Below, in pieces: positions 9,091 to 18,799 of a stretch of 50,635 nt of DNA. Under the pieces are notes generated by a model. That model searched no databases. It saw only the letters and a program-made list of their open reading frames with translations, and was not told where the DNA came from. Source of the stretch: Chlamydiota bacterium (GTDB taxonomy: Bacteria; Chlamydiota; Chlamydiia; Chlamydiales; Parachlamydiaceae); NCBI GenBank assembly GCA_013287465.1, contig JABDDS010000006.1:1-50635 (forward strand), written 5' to 3'. Position 1 is the first letter of the stretch, and the number at the start of each line of letters is the position of its first letter. Position numbers and translations under genes: made by a program.

Positions 9091-10657
9091 AACAATAGTC
9101 CTTAACCCAAGCAATCGCATTTAATGGTTGTCCCGTTACGTGCTGGACAAGTTCGCTCCATTTCATGCTATTACCCGGGGCAAATAAATATTCATTGAGA
9201 AAACGTCCGGCAGCTTCATTTCCAATTCCCTTAGAACCAGTCTTTTGAAGCAATGTCTCTTCGATCGAAGACGCAAAGAGCTCTCCAAGCAAATAACTGT
9301 AGTAATAAACCGGTGCCAAACCAATATGATATTTAGCAGCCCAGTCATTTTTCGTTTCGCGCATTTTCGGAATTCGGATCTTTTGATATTTATGAACGAG
9401 TTGCCACCACAACTTATTGAGATCCTGTTTAGGATTGCGATATAGCTCTCTTTCAAAATAGGTCATCACAAGCACCCAACGACTAAAGATTAGCTGTCGT
9501 CTTCTTTCATTTTCTTCAGCTTTTTTAATCATTTCATGGTCCTTAGAAATCTCTGAAAGGAGACCCGGGCGATACACTTGACGTCCAGCTAACAGAGCCA
9601 TTGCCTCTGTTGTGATCATGTGTGGAGGCTCTCGAAACAACCATGGAAGTTTTGGATCATATCCCATCTCATAGATAGCATGACCAAATTCATGAAAAAC
9701 CGTTTCAAACCACTTCATCGAAGGCTTGATATTATTTAAAGTCCGTATATCGGTTCCGCGATCAATGTTAGTACAAAAAGCATGTTGATTTTTTCCCTCT
9801 CTTTCATACATATCGCTATTATTGCAGATCGGCAGGATGTCGATTCCCATTTTCTGATAAAATTTTATAGAAATATCACAAAGATCGATATTAGCAACCA
9901 ATGAATCCAAGCTCCTAGCATCTGTGGGATCTTCTTGGCAGAATGGTTCAGCCCAGGCCCAAGGCCCTAACTCATCAGCTGAAACACCAAAACGGTGGCT
10001 TTGTTTTTTTTCCAACTCGCTGATTAGTTTGGCATAAGCAGTTTCTGAGCTATCGACAAGGGCATCTAAAGTTTTAAAAAGCTCTTGTCCATCCACTTCT
10101 TGCAATTCTAGCTGCATTTGAAAGTAATTTTCATATCCAAGAGAATGAGCCGCTTCATTGCGAAGTCTAACCAAATCGAGAATTTGAGGAGCCAAGACAT
10201 TCCCGATTTCTTTAGATGCTTCCCATGCCCTCTGACGCATTTGAGGATTAGATTCATTCTTTAAAATATCACGGATAGCATTTTCAGAGACCTGTTTTCC
10301 ATCGATAGAGGCACGGAAATTAGCATAAGAATAAGCCAACTGCGATTCTTTTTTAGAAATTTCGCTTAGTAACTCTTTAGGAACCATATTTTGTTTAAAT
10401 GCCCTGATAAGAATATTGAGCTGTCTTTTTGAAGATGAATCGAATAAAGAAGATGCCCTTAGCCAGTCTAAAAGACGATTATAAATTGTGCGGTCATTGA
10501 AAAGCAGACGCAACTCGGTGTTGAATTCAGCATAAAGATCTGCGGCATCTTTAGTTCCTGTCGTCTCTAAAATCCAATGTATCTTGTTCAGTTGCCTGCT
10601 TTTAGCTGCTATTTGAGGGACAAAAGACTCTAGAAATGACTCAAAAGGATGTTCCAT
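9074..10657 (-). CDS. M2/M3-type zinc metallopeptidase (gluzincin)
   Basis: HEFGHAIYEMG plus downstream Glu region TTEAMALLAGRQ; 3' end overlaps the convergent SNF2 gene by 17 nt. Confidence 0.8.
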   Translation of the reverse strand: MEHPFESFLESFVPQIAAKSRQLNKIHWILETTGTKDAADLYAEFNTELRLLFNDRTIYNRLLDWLRASSLFDSSSKRQLNILIRAFKQNMVPKELLSEISKKESQLAYSYANFRASIDGKQVSENAIRDILKNESNPQMRQRAWEASKEIGNVLAPQILDLVRLRNEAAHSLGYENYFQMQLELQEVDGQELFKTLDALVDSSETAYAKLISELEKKQSHRFGVSADELGPWAWAEPFCQEDPTDARSLDSLVANIDLCDISIKFYQKMGIDILPICNNSDMYEREGKNQHAFCTNIDRGTDIRTLNNIKPSMKWFETVFHEFGHAIYEMGYDPKLPWLFREPPHMITTEAMALLAGRQVYRPGLLSEISKDHEMIKKAEENERRRQLIFSRWVLVMTYFERELYRNPKQDLNKLWWQLVHKYQKIRIPKMRETKNDWAAKYHIGLAPVYYYSYLLGELFASSIEETLLQKTGSKGIGNEAAGRFLNEYLFAPGNSMKWSELVQHVTGQPLNAIAWVKDYCFTLPQ

Positions 10658-10678
10658 AATAATGCCTATATTGTGCGT

Positions 10679-10912
10679 AAGAAAAACGGGATTGTATCAC
10701 AATTCATGTTTTTCTGGGTGCAATTAAAAGTGTAACTTTACAATTGTGATCTAAGCGATCTTTTCCAGATGTTGCCAGTAGTCTTCCCAATGTATGAATA
10801 AGGCTAAACGTAGAGGAATGCAGGGGGTTAATGGAGTAAAACGATGTGTGAATAAGGTTTAAACCTTTGCGCATTTATCAAGTTACACCTTTAGTTGCAC
10901 CCCGTTTTTCTT
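10679..10912. repeat. Palindromic element M, nested terminal repeats
   Basis: aagaaaaacggg 10679-10690 / 10901-10912 and gggtgcaattaaaagtgtaactt 10716-10738 / 10880-10902 (2 mismatches). Confidence 0.8.
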
Positions 10913-10993
10913 CTTTTTTCTTTCACATTTGACAAAATATGGCTTTTTCCTTACCATGAAGTAAGGAATACTTATTAAAGTAAGGGTTTATCT

Positions 10994-11236
10994 ATGAAGT
11001 CAACAGTTACAAGCAAAGGACAAATCACAATTCCCATTGGAATCAGAGCAAAAGCCAACATTTTACCAGGCACCCAACTCGATTTCCAAATTGAAAAAGA
11101 TGGAACTCTAAAAGTAAGTTTGTTAAATCAAGAAATTTCAGAACTCAAAGGCATAGTAAAATTTAAGAAGAAGAAACCAGTATCTCTTCGAAAAATGAAA
11201 AAGGCTATCCGTGACGTATCTAAAGAGGCAATGTAA
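10994..11236 (+). CDS. AbrB/MazE-type antitoxin
   Basis: MKSTVTSKGQITIPIGIRAKANILPGTQLDF; TAATG overlap with the downstream toxin. Confidence 0.88.
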   Translation: MKSTVTSKGQITIPIGIRAKANILPGTQLDFQIEKDGTLKVSLLNQEISELKGIVKFKKKKPVSLRKMKKAIRDVSKEAM

Positions 11237-11643
11237 TGATTGGATTAGATACAAACGTAATTATCCGCTATTTAGTTCAGGATGATCCTATTCAGTCTCA
11301 ACAAGCAAACCGTATCATTGAAAAAGCAATTGCCGATGGAAAAACGTTGAGAATTTGTCACGTGACACTTTGCGAAGTTACTTGGGTATTAGAACGCTGT
11401 TACGATCTGAAAAAAAGTGAATTAATTGATATACTCAGACGATTATTACACACTCAACAAATCCAAATTGAAAATGAAGCAATTGCAAAAGATGCTTTGC
11501 TAGATTTTGAGTCCCATATTGGTGTAGATTTTTCAGACTGCTTAATTGGAAGAAATAACGCTTCTTATGGTTGTCCTTTCACCTACACTTTTGATAAAAA
11601 AGCCGCGCAGAATTTACGTACCACATTCAAATTTGTTTCCTGA
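11236..11643 (+). CDS. VapC-like PIN-domain toxin
   Basis: MIGLDTNVIIRYLVQDDPIQ...; conserved acidic residues incl. DFSDCLIG. Confidence 0.88.
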   Translation: MIGLDTNVIIRYLVQDDPIQSQQANRIIEKAIADGKTLRICHVTLCEVTWVLERCYDLKKSELIDILRRLLHTQQIQIENEAIAKDALLDFESHIGVDFSDCLIGRNNASYGCPFTYTFDKKAAQNLRTTFKFVS

Positions 11644-11720
11644 TTTTTTTGGGATACTGCTTGATCTTAATTGGAAAAACACATAACCTACCATCTGTTA
11701 GAGACACAAAGGAAACCCCT

Positions 11721-13007
11721 ATGATTGATATTAAATTAATCCGCAAAGATAAAGCAAAAGTTGAAGCCAAACTCAAAACGAAAGATCCCTCTATCAGCCT
11801 ATCGCAAATTTTTGATCTCGACGAGCAAATTCGCGATCTGAAAACAAGGGTAGAGCAGCTCAAAGCCGCGCGTAACGACGCCTCCCAGCAGATTGGATTT
11901 TTTAAACGCGACGGGAAAGATGTTTCGGCTCTTATGAGTCAAGTTGCTAAACATGCTGATGAACTCGAAAGCCTAGACCGCTCGCTTGCTGCCGCTGAAG
12001 AACTCTTCCATTTTGAGCTTTCAAAACTTCCAAATATCCCAATGGATGATATCAAAGTATCTGAAAGCCCCCAAGACAATGTCTTAATCAAAGAGGTGGG
12101 TAAAAAACCAGTTTTTGATTTCCCCTTTCTCAACCATCTACAACTCAACGATCACTTAGAGCTTTTTGACTTTAAAAGAGGTGCAAAAATTGCAGGTTCT
12201 GGTTGGCCGGTTTACCGTGGCATGGGAGCGCGCCTAGAATGGGCTCTGATCAACTACATGATCAGCATCCACATCAAAAATGGATTCGAACAATGGATGC
12301 CTCCTGCTGTTGTCAGACCTGAAGTGATGTTTGGTTCTGGACAACTTCCTAAGTTCCATAACCAACAATTTAAAATTACCGACGATGAATTCAAGTTGTT
12401 TCTTATCCCTACGGCTGAAATCCCGTTAAATGGTTTGCATCTCGACGAAATCATACCTGAGGAAGAACTCCCACTCCGCTACATCGCCTACACACCTTGT
12501 TTCCGCAGAGAAGCCGGTGCTGCAGGGTCTCAAGAACGTGGACTCATCCGCACTCATCAATTTAACAAAGTGGAAATGTTCTGCTTCTGTAAGCCTGAAG
12601 ACAGCGGAAAAATCTTTGATTCCATGATGGCAAGTGCAGAAGAGGTTCTCCATGGACTCGGTCTCCACTACCGCAATATGTTACTCGTTACCGGTGACAT
12701 GTCATTTGCAGCAGCTCGCACTGTCGATATCGAAGTGTGGCTTCCTGGGCAAAATCGCTATTATGAGGTCTCTTCTGTTTCTAACTGTACTGATTACCAA
12801 TCGCGTCGTTCGAATATCCGATTTAGAAAAAAAGAGGAAAAACCAGAGCTCCTTCACACTTTAAATGGTTCGGGATTAGCCACTTCTCGTCTTATGGTCG
12901 CCATTCTAGAAAACAATCAAAATGCCGACGGTTCTGTCAATATCCCTGATGTCCTTCAACCCTATTTGGGAGGAATCAAAAAACTCACCCCAAAAGACAA
13001 GGTGTAA
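11721..13007 (+). CDS. serS: Seryl-tRNA synthetase
   Basis: MIDIKLIRKDKAKVEAKLKTKD; class II motifs (TPCFRREAGAAGSQERGLIRTHQFNKVEMF); start trimmed to ATG after GGAAA. Confidence 0.95.
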   Translation: MIDIKLIRKDKAKVEAKLKTKDPSISLSQIFDLDEQIRDLKTRVEQLKAARNDASQQIGFFKRDGKDVSALMSQVAKHADELESLDRSLAAAEELFHFELSKLPNIPMDDIKVSESPQDNVLIKEVGKKPVFDFPFLNHLQLNDHLELFDFKRGAKIAGSGWPVYRGMGARLEWALINYMISIHIKNGFEQWMPPAVVRPEVMFGSGQLPKFHNQQFKITDDEFKLFLIPTAEIPLNGLHLDEIIPEEELPLRYIAYTPCFRREAGAAGSQERGLIRTHQFNKVEMFCFCKPEDSGKIFDSMMASAEEVLHGLGLHYRNMLLVTGDMSFAAARTVDIEVWLPGQNRYYEVSSVSNCTDYQSRRSNIRFRKKEEKPELLHTLNGSGLATSRLMVAILENNQNADGSVNIPDVLQPYLGGIKKLTPKDKV

Positions 13008-13015
13008 ATACTGAG

Positions 13016-14305
13016 ATGCCAACTAAAGACGCCCACACAATAGCTGATCTTCTTTCTTTTCTGGACCAAACTCCCACGGCTTGGCATGCCGTCAACAATT
13101 GTGTGAATACTTTAGTAAAGCATGATTTTATCGAACTCAAAGAGGAAGACGCTTGGAAAATCCAACCTGGAGGACGTTACTTCGTCACTCGAAATGGATC
13201 CTCTATTTGCGCTTTTATCGCACCGAAACATAAATTGCAATCGGTTCGAGTCGCCGTAGCACATACCGACAGCCCTTCATTCAAACTCAAGCCAAATACC
13301 GAGTTTTACAAAGAAAATATGCTGATGCTAGGAGTTGACATCTATGGTGCTCCCCTGCTCAACTCATGGCTTAACCGCGATTTGGGAATTGCTGGTAGAG
13401 TTATTTTCTATAATCATGAGGGTAAAATCCAGGAGGAGTTGGTCCGTTTGGACACCGTACCAGTCGTTATTCCTCAGTTAGCAATCCACCTAGACCGCAA
13501 TGTCAATGAAAATGGACTTGTCTTAAATAAGCAAGAGCATCTAGCGGCCTTAGTATCTGTGAAGGAAAAACCAAGCAATAATTCTACGTTTTTAGAACGC
13601 ATGTTAAGCAACACCTTGCCTCTAAAGCAACTGATAAGTACTGAATTGTTTTTATTTCCCCTCGAATCAGCGCGTCTTTTTGGAGAAGATCAAGAGCTTA
13701 TCGCTTCCTATCGAATTGATAATCTAGCAAGTGTGCATGCAATCCTACAAGGGCTCATCCATTCGCACCGACCAGCGGATTCTCATCTAAAAATGATTGC
13801 TTTCTGGGATAATGAGGAAGTTGGTTCTCACACGGCGCAGGGGGCTGGTTCTCCATTTCTTATGCATCTCATCGAAAGGATTTCCCTTGCTATGGAATGT
13901 TCCCGAGAAGAGTTTTTCCGCTTACTCACCCGTTCTCTATGTGCTTCTGTGGACCTCTCTCATGCCACCCACCCTAATTATTCAGATAAACATGAGCCGA
14001 GACACGCCGTCCTATTGAATAAAGGAATAGTGATTAAAACGAATGCTCAACAACGCTACGCAACAGACGCCCGTTCTTCAGCAGCCATTATCGATTTATG
14101 CCATCAACAAGAGATCCCATTTCAACACCACGTTCCAAGGGGAGATATTTCCTGTGGATCGACAGTAGGGCCTGTTCATGCCAATCTCACAGGAATGCCG
14201 ACCGTTGATATTGGCTGCCCTCAACTCTCCATGCATGCAGCGCGTGAAATTATGGGTGCCGTTGATCATCTTGCAATGTGCCGACTAATCGCCGCATTTC
14301 TTTGA
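13016..14305 (+). CDS. apeB: M18 family aminopeptidase
   Basis: VAHTDSPSFKLKPN; FWDNEEVGSHTAQGAGSPF; SCGSTVGP. Confidence 0.92.
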   Translation: MPTKDAHTIADLLSFLDQTPTAWHAVNNCVNTLVKHDFIELKEEDAWKIQPGGRYFVTRNGSSICAFIAPKHKLQSVRVAVAHTDSPSFKLKPNTEFYKENMLMLGVDIYGAPLLNSWLNRDLGIAGRVIFYNHEGKIQEELVRLDTVPVVIPQLAIHLDRNVNENGLVLNKQEHLAALVSVKEKPSNNSTFLERMLSNTLPLKQLISTELFLFPLESARLFGEDQELIASYRIDNLASVHAILQGLIHSHRPADSHLKMIAFWDNEEVGSHTAQGAGSPFLMHLIERISLAMECSREEFFRLLTRSLCASVDLSHATHPNYSDKHEPRHAVLLNKGIVIKTNAQQRYATDARSSAAIIDLCHQQEIPFQHHVPRGDISCGSTVGPVHANLTGMPTVDIGCPQLSMHAAREIMGAVDHLAMCRLIAAFL

Positions 14306-14719
14306 GGGCAATTTTTAAACGCAAAGACGCAAAGGCGCAAAGGTAAGGAAGAGGGATTTGTACACCCAAGAATAAACGAGAACAGGATATGGAGGATCAG
14401 GGAGGATATGTAGGATAATTAGTGCTAGCTTTAAGGAATAAAAAATAAGTGATTGCTTCGCAAGCTCAGCAATCAATTAATCCCTCTAAATGGGGCCCCG
14501 GGGGCCCCATTTAGAATGATTTTTTTTAAGATCCGAGCTTGCGAGGATCTTAAAAATCTTACTCAGACATCTTGTTTTCGTTTATTTTCAGGGATAACAA
14601 TCCTTATCCTACATATCCTCCCTGATCTTTCATATCCTGTTCTCGTTTATTCTTGGGTGTACAAATCCCTCTTCCTCACCTTTGCGCCTTTGCGTCTTTG
14701 CGTTTAAAAAATTGCCCTC
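14304..14719. repeat. Palindromic element C, ~115-bp near-perfect arms around a three-hairpin core
   Basis: Arms 14304-14418 / 14604-14719 with about four differences; core 14450-14553. Confidence 0.95.
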
Positions 14720-14737
14720 TCAGTGGTTTCTGTACCT

Positions 14738-15463
14738 CTATAATGAATAATCACAAAAAAGTAAACGCAATCTTGCTCTTGCATTGGTAATATCTTCAAA
14801 GGACACATGAGAACCCAACAAGGAATGGGTAGTCTGCTTCATCGCTTCAAGAACGCAGGTACCGGGCAACAAAACTTGCTGTAAAAAGTCGGAATCGGGC
14901 AGGGCAAGAGAGATTGTGCCTTGATGAAGAAACCCATTTTTAGTTCGCCTCTGCGCTCCCCCTGCCACTTTGCGTCCATCGTGTGTTACAATATCGTATT
15001 TAGTTGGTTTTGCCATGCAAAAAAAACCTGAATGAAGATCTGCAACCTTTGGCTCCGTTTGTAATAAACTACACCTTAATTTTTTATCAGAAAACTGCTC
15101 AATGATCTCAATCAATAGATGATTCACATAAGCATAATTATCGAGAATATTGACAGAATAGTTAGGATTTCCAGCAGGAACTAAAATAGAAAAGGCAAAA
15201 TCAGTGAGATGGAATATAACGCCACCGCCTGTAGGTCGACGAGCCAACTGCAAGCCAGAGTCTTTAACTGTTGAAGCATTAAGAAGAGTGTAAGGATCTG
15301 TAAAATACCCGTAAGTTGCACTAGAGGCTGTCCAATCATACAGATGAAGAACCGGTTGGCAACTTTCTGCTGGCAAGTCTTTCAACAGCTGTTCATCAAG
15401 CAACATATTAGCTTCAGCAGAAGCAGAGCCACTGTCGATGATTTTCCAGCTTGTTTCCTTCAT
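14738..15463 (-). CDS. Lipoate-protein ligase A family protein
   Basis: RRPTGGGVIFHLTDFAFSI; GGAQRRTKNGFLHQGTISL. Confidence 0.85.
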   Translation of the reverse strand: MKETSWKIIDSGSASAEANMLLDEQLLKDLPAESCQPVLHLYDWTASSATYGYFTDPYTLLNASTVKDSGLQLARRPTGGGVIFHLTDFAFSILVPAGNPNYSVNILDNYAYVNHLLIEIIEQFSDKKLRCSLLQTEPKVADLHSGFFCMAKPTKYDIVTHDGRKVAGGAQRRTKNGFLHQGTISLALPDSDFLQQVLLPGTCVLEAMKQTTHSLLGSHVSFEDITNARARLRLLFCDYSL

Positions 15464-16143
15464 CGATATACAATTGGGTTTAAAGCGTCCAATAACCTGT
15501 CGCCATAATTATAACCTAGCTGTTTAAAAGTATGATTATTGGGATCGCGATCCTGGCGGCAATAAATGGCTTTTTCCTTGACGTAGACGACCAAAAGATA
15601 CTCTCCTCCTATAGCCTTAAGGATTCTAAAGTCTATCGGAAAATCGGGAGTAAAAAAAACTCCATTTCCAACGGAAAAAGGAAAAATATTTTCGGATGTT
15701 AAAGCTGATAAGTGTTTATTTGGAGGTGCAACACATAGCATCAGACCACACATCACGCCTTGGATACCACTCAATTCTTGCAATGTAATCGTCTGTTCTA
15801 AAAATTTAGAGTAAGCCCCTTGATATTGGCCCACGGAGGGAAAAAACTGATCGTAACCAATTCTCAACGGTTTGCATTCAGTGAGCTCTGAAGCAATTTG
15901 TCCAAGACTTTTCTGTACAATGATCTTCTTTAATAGAGGTGCCGCACGCCAAAGATCCCTACCAAGCATAAAAGACTTATCATCATCGATCGCTTCTTTT
16001 CTAATTCCTGTTCGGATCAATAACGCTTCTTTAATTTCCTTGGGCAAAAGCTCCAATTGGCTTGAGGATAAAATTCCTTCACACTCGATCCAACTATGCT
16101 GGTGAAAAAAATCGCGATGCTCTCCATTGGCTGAAAAATTCAT
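15460..16143 (-). CDS. Conserved hypothetical protein
   Basis: Likely starts at MNFSANGEHRDFF; overlaps the lplA-like gene by 4 nt; the longer ORF reads through a GGGCAC repeat. Confidence 0.7.
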   Translation of the reverse strand: MNFSANGEHRDFFHQHSWIECEGILSSSQLELLPKEIKEALLIRTGIRKEAIDDDKSFMLGRDLWRAAPLLKKIIVQKSLGQIASELTECKPLRIGYDQFFPSVGQYQGAYSKFLEQTITLQELSGIQGVMCGLMLCVAPPNKHLSALTSENIFPFSVGNGVFFTPDFPIDFRILKAIGGEYLLVVYVKEKAIYCRQDRDPNNHTFKQLGYNYGDRLLDALNPIVYR

Positions 16144-16280
16144 AATTAAAAACTTTTTGTTGATATGATTGGCCAAGTATAATCTATGAGATAATACAAA
16201 AGCAATCATATAAAGGACAAAAAAAAGTTGCAAATGAAAGAATAAATGATATACATACCGTAAATGAATAATTAGGTTTT

Positions 16281-16312
16281 CGGGCACGGGCACGCACACG
16301 GGCACGGGCACG
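16281..16312. repeat. GGGCAC tandem repeat (solo arm-like)
   Basis: cgggcacgggcacgcacacgggcacgggcacg. Confidence 0.8.
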
Positions 16313-16346
16313 AAAAATCAATGAATCATCTATAGCAGGTACTTCA

Positions 16347-17555
16347 ATGGAAGCACATACATTTTTAATCCAACTTGTTCTGATCTTATTTTCTGCTCGT
16401 CTATTTGGCGAGATTGCAGCCTATTTTCAAATTCCTTCAGTTATTGGCGAGCTTATTGCTGGAATTGTGATAGGTCCAAGTATTTTAGGATTAGTCGAGA
16501 TCAGCAACCCTATTCATCTGTTAGCTCAGGTAGGGATTATATTACTTCTTTTTGAAGTTGGAATAGAGACTGACATTGGCCATTTATCTTCTGCTGGAGC
16601 CAAGGCCTTAGTTGTGGCTGTTGGCGGAGTGATTTTACCGCTGGTATTAGGGTTTCTTATTAGCTATTACTTATTCGATTTTTCCATGTTAGCGAGCCTC
16701 TTTATAGCAAGCACACTGACAGCCACAAGCATCGGAATTACGTTAAGAGTTCTTCGAGATTTAAAGAAGCAAAACAGTGATGAATCTCAAGTCATTATTG
16801 GAGCTGCCGTGCTCGATGATATCATCGGAATTGTTTTACTTGCTATGCTATATGAATTTTCAGTCAGCGGAGAAGTCAATCTGCTGAGCGCAGGAAAAGT
16901 CTTACTGTTCATTATACTCTTTTTCCTAATCTCCCCTATATTGGCTAAAGCTGCTTCACAAATCATTAAGAAGTGGGAGGAAAAGAGCGATATTCCAGGT
17001 CTTTTACCAACAACAATCATTTCACTTATCCTCCTTTTTGCCTGGGCGGCCCATTCTTTAGGAGCGCCGGAACTTCTCGGAGGATTTGCGGCGGGGTTGG
17101 CGTTATCTAGAAAATTTTTCTTCCCTTTTGCACCATTGTTACATGAGTCAAAAGAATTTACTCATCGTGTCGAAGAGCAAATGAGGCCAATCGTTCATTT
17201 ATTCACTCCGATTTTCTTTGTTGCTATCGGATTATCTTTAGACCTTAAATCCATCAATTGGGAGTCGGGCTTTATCTGGGCATTGACGGGGTCGTTAGTC
17301 ATCGCAGCTATCATAGGAAAGTTATTTTCCGCCTTCTTTCTCAAGGGAACAAGCCGAATCATGCAACTTATTATTGGGACAGCAATGATTCCTCGCGGTG
17401 AAGTCGGTTTGATTTTTGCTAGCGTCGGACTTAGCGCAGGGGTTTTAAAAGACGATGTTTATGCATCGATTATTCTTGTGGTAACAATCACCACATTGGT
17501 TGCACCATTTGCATTGAGATGGCTTTATAGCTATGCTAAACAGCATAAAGGATGA
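16347..17555 (+). CDS. Cation:proton antiporter (CPA2 family)
   Basis: 402 aa, multiple TMs; QIPSVIGELIAGIVIGPSILG; GEVGLIFASVGL. Confidence 0.9.
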   Translation: MEAHTFLIQLVLILFSARLFGEIAAYFQIPSVIGELIAGIVIGPSILGLVEISNPIHLLAQVGIILLLFEVGIETDIGHLSSAGAKALVVAVGGVILPLVLGFLISYYLFDFSMLASLFIASTLTATSIGITLRVLRDLKKQNSDESQVIIGAAVLDDIIGIVLLAMLYEFSVSGEVNLLSAGKVLLFIILFFLISPILAKAASQIIKKWEEKSDIPGLLPTTIISLILLFAWAAHSLGAPELLGGFAAGLALSRKFFFPFAPLLHESKEFTHRVEEQMRPIVHLFTPIFFVAIGLSLDLKSINWESGFIWALTGSLVIAAIIGKLFSAFFLKGTSRIMQLIIGTAMIPRGEVGLIFASVGLSAGVLKDDVYASIILVVTITTLVAPFALRWLYSYAKQHKG

Positions 17556-17704
17556 TTTAAAATAAATTCCATTGGTATTAGCACAAAATATTAGAACAAA
17601 GCTGAAACATCCTATTGACTTTTAAATATATTTTATGATATAAGTATTATTCACAGTAAATGATTCAACTCAACTTTGTAGAATTAAAAAAATAGATAAA
17701 AAAA

Positions 17705-18703
17705 ATGAACGCAATAAATTATTTTAAAAATTCTCTATCTTTTGGCATGCTAGAAATTAAAAATTTATATCAATATCGACCACCAATCTACGACATTGCA
17801 ATTGGGATATTTCGTCCAATTGTAATGGTTGCAGGTTCATTGGCAGTGATGTATTCAACTCAAGATCATAAATCCGTAACTTCTTTATCCGAAGAAAATA
17901 TTATTACAGCGGAAACAGCTGACATTATTACTTCCATATTTATTACTTCCGTATTTACTATTTCCGCACTTATTGCTTCCATACCCGGAGTGTCGATTCT
18001 TGCCTATCTCGAAATCTCAAGTTTAGTTCGATGGAGCAAAGCAAATAAAATTAGTGCAGATCAAAGTAAAAAAGATGTTGTCTTAGTATGTAACGCTAAA
18101 TCCGATTGGACTGGAGCTGCAAATAATCTAACAGCCCAAAACTTGAAAATTTTAAAAAAATTAGCGGAGACTCACTCGATAACTTTTGCAAAAATCGGTA
18201 CCATTGTAGATATTAATGATGCAATTGAACAAATTCACCAACAAGGCAGAAAGATCAAAACATTATGGCTTCTAGCGCATGGAAATCCTCATTTAATTCA
18301 CATAGGCAAGGAAATCATTATTGGAAACGATTTTGCACATACTTTATTTGACACTATATTAAATTTTTTCTTTGATAGAAAATGTGTGAGTAAAATCCAT
18401 TTTGAGAAATTAGATTCCTATGCAAATATTGTTTTGTCATCATGCAGTGTGGGTGATAAATCAGATATTGTTGACAGTTTGAACATTGCAGAATGGTTTC
18501 AACTCTATGCAGGACCACATAGACGAGTATTTGCTCCGCTAGGTTTATTGCCCATTAATGGAACACGTCAGACAGTAAATTCAAATGGTGAAGTCAATTA
18601 TCACTTTAAAAGTCTCTTTGGATCTGATATTACCAGCGACATATCCTACTCCGAGATTGTAGAAAAAATAAATAAAAAAAACTCAATTTTTATGGGTGGG
18701 TAA
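17705..18703 (+). CDS. Membrane protein with putative clan CD (caspase/CHAT-like) cysteine peptidase fold
   Basis: N-terminal hydrophobic segments; candidate His (LWLLAHGNP) and Cys (NIVLSSCSVGD). Confidence 0.5.
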   Translation: MNAINYFKNSLSFGMLEIKNLYQYRPPIYDIAIGIFRPIVMVAGSLAVMYSTQDHKSVTSLSEENIITAETADIITSIFITSVFTISALIASIPGVSILAYLEISSLVRWSKANKISADQSKKDVVLVCNAKSDWTGAANNLTAQNLKILKKLAETHSITFAKIGTIVDINDAIEQIHQQGRKIKTLWLLAHGNPHLIHIGKEIIIGNDFAHTLFDTILNFFFDRKCVSKIHFEKLDSYANIVLSSCSVGDKSDIVDSLNIAEWFQLYAGPHRRVFAPLGLLPINGTRQTVNSNGEVNYHFKSLFGSDITSDISYSEIVEKINKKNSIFMGG

Positions 18704-18799
18704 AATTTCTTCTATTTTCGTATAGTATCGTTCTATTAATTAGATTTTTTTTAAATAAACATTAACCTAGAGCAAGTTGCACGACTAGCAAAAGAATGA

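Noticed and set aside
11649-11720. Upstream start for SerS
   Set aside because: Family N-terminus begins at MIDIKLIRKD (11721).
14304-14719. CRISPR array or simple rho-independent terminator
   Set aside because: No regular direct repeat/spacer layout; arms and internal structure far exceed a terminator, though a terminator role for the convergent gap is not excluded.
16144-16311. N-terminal 56 residues of the 15460-16311 ORF (MPVPVCVPVPENL...)
   Set aside because: Encoded by the GGGCAC repeat and AT-rich intergenic DNA; MNFSANGEHR is the better start.
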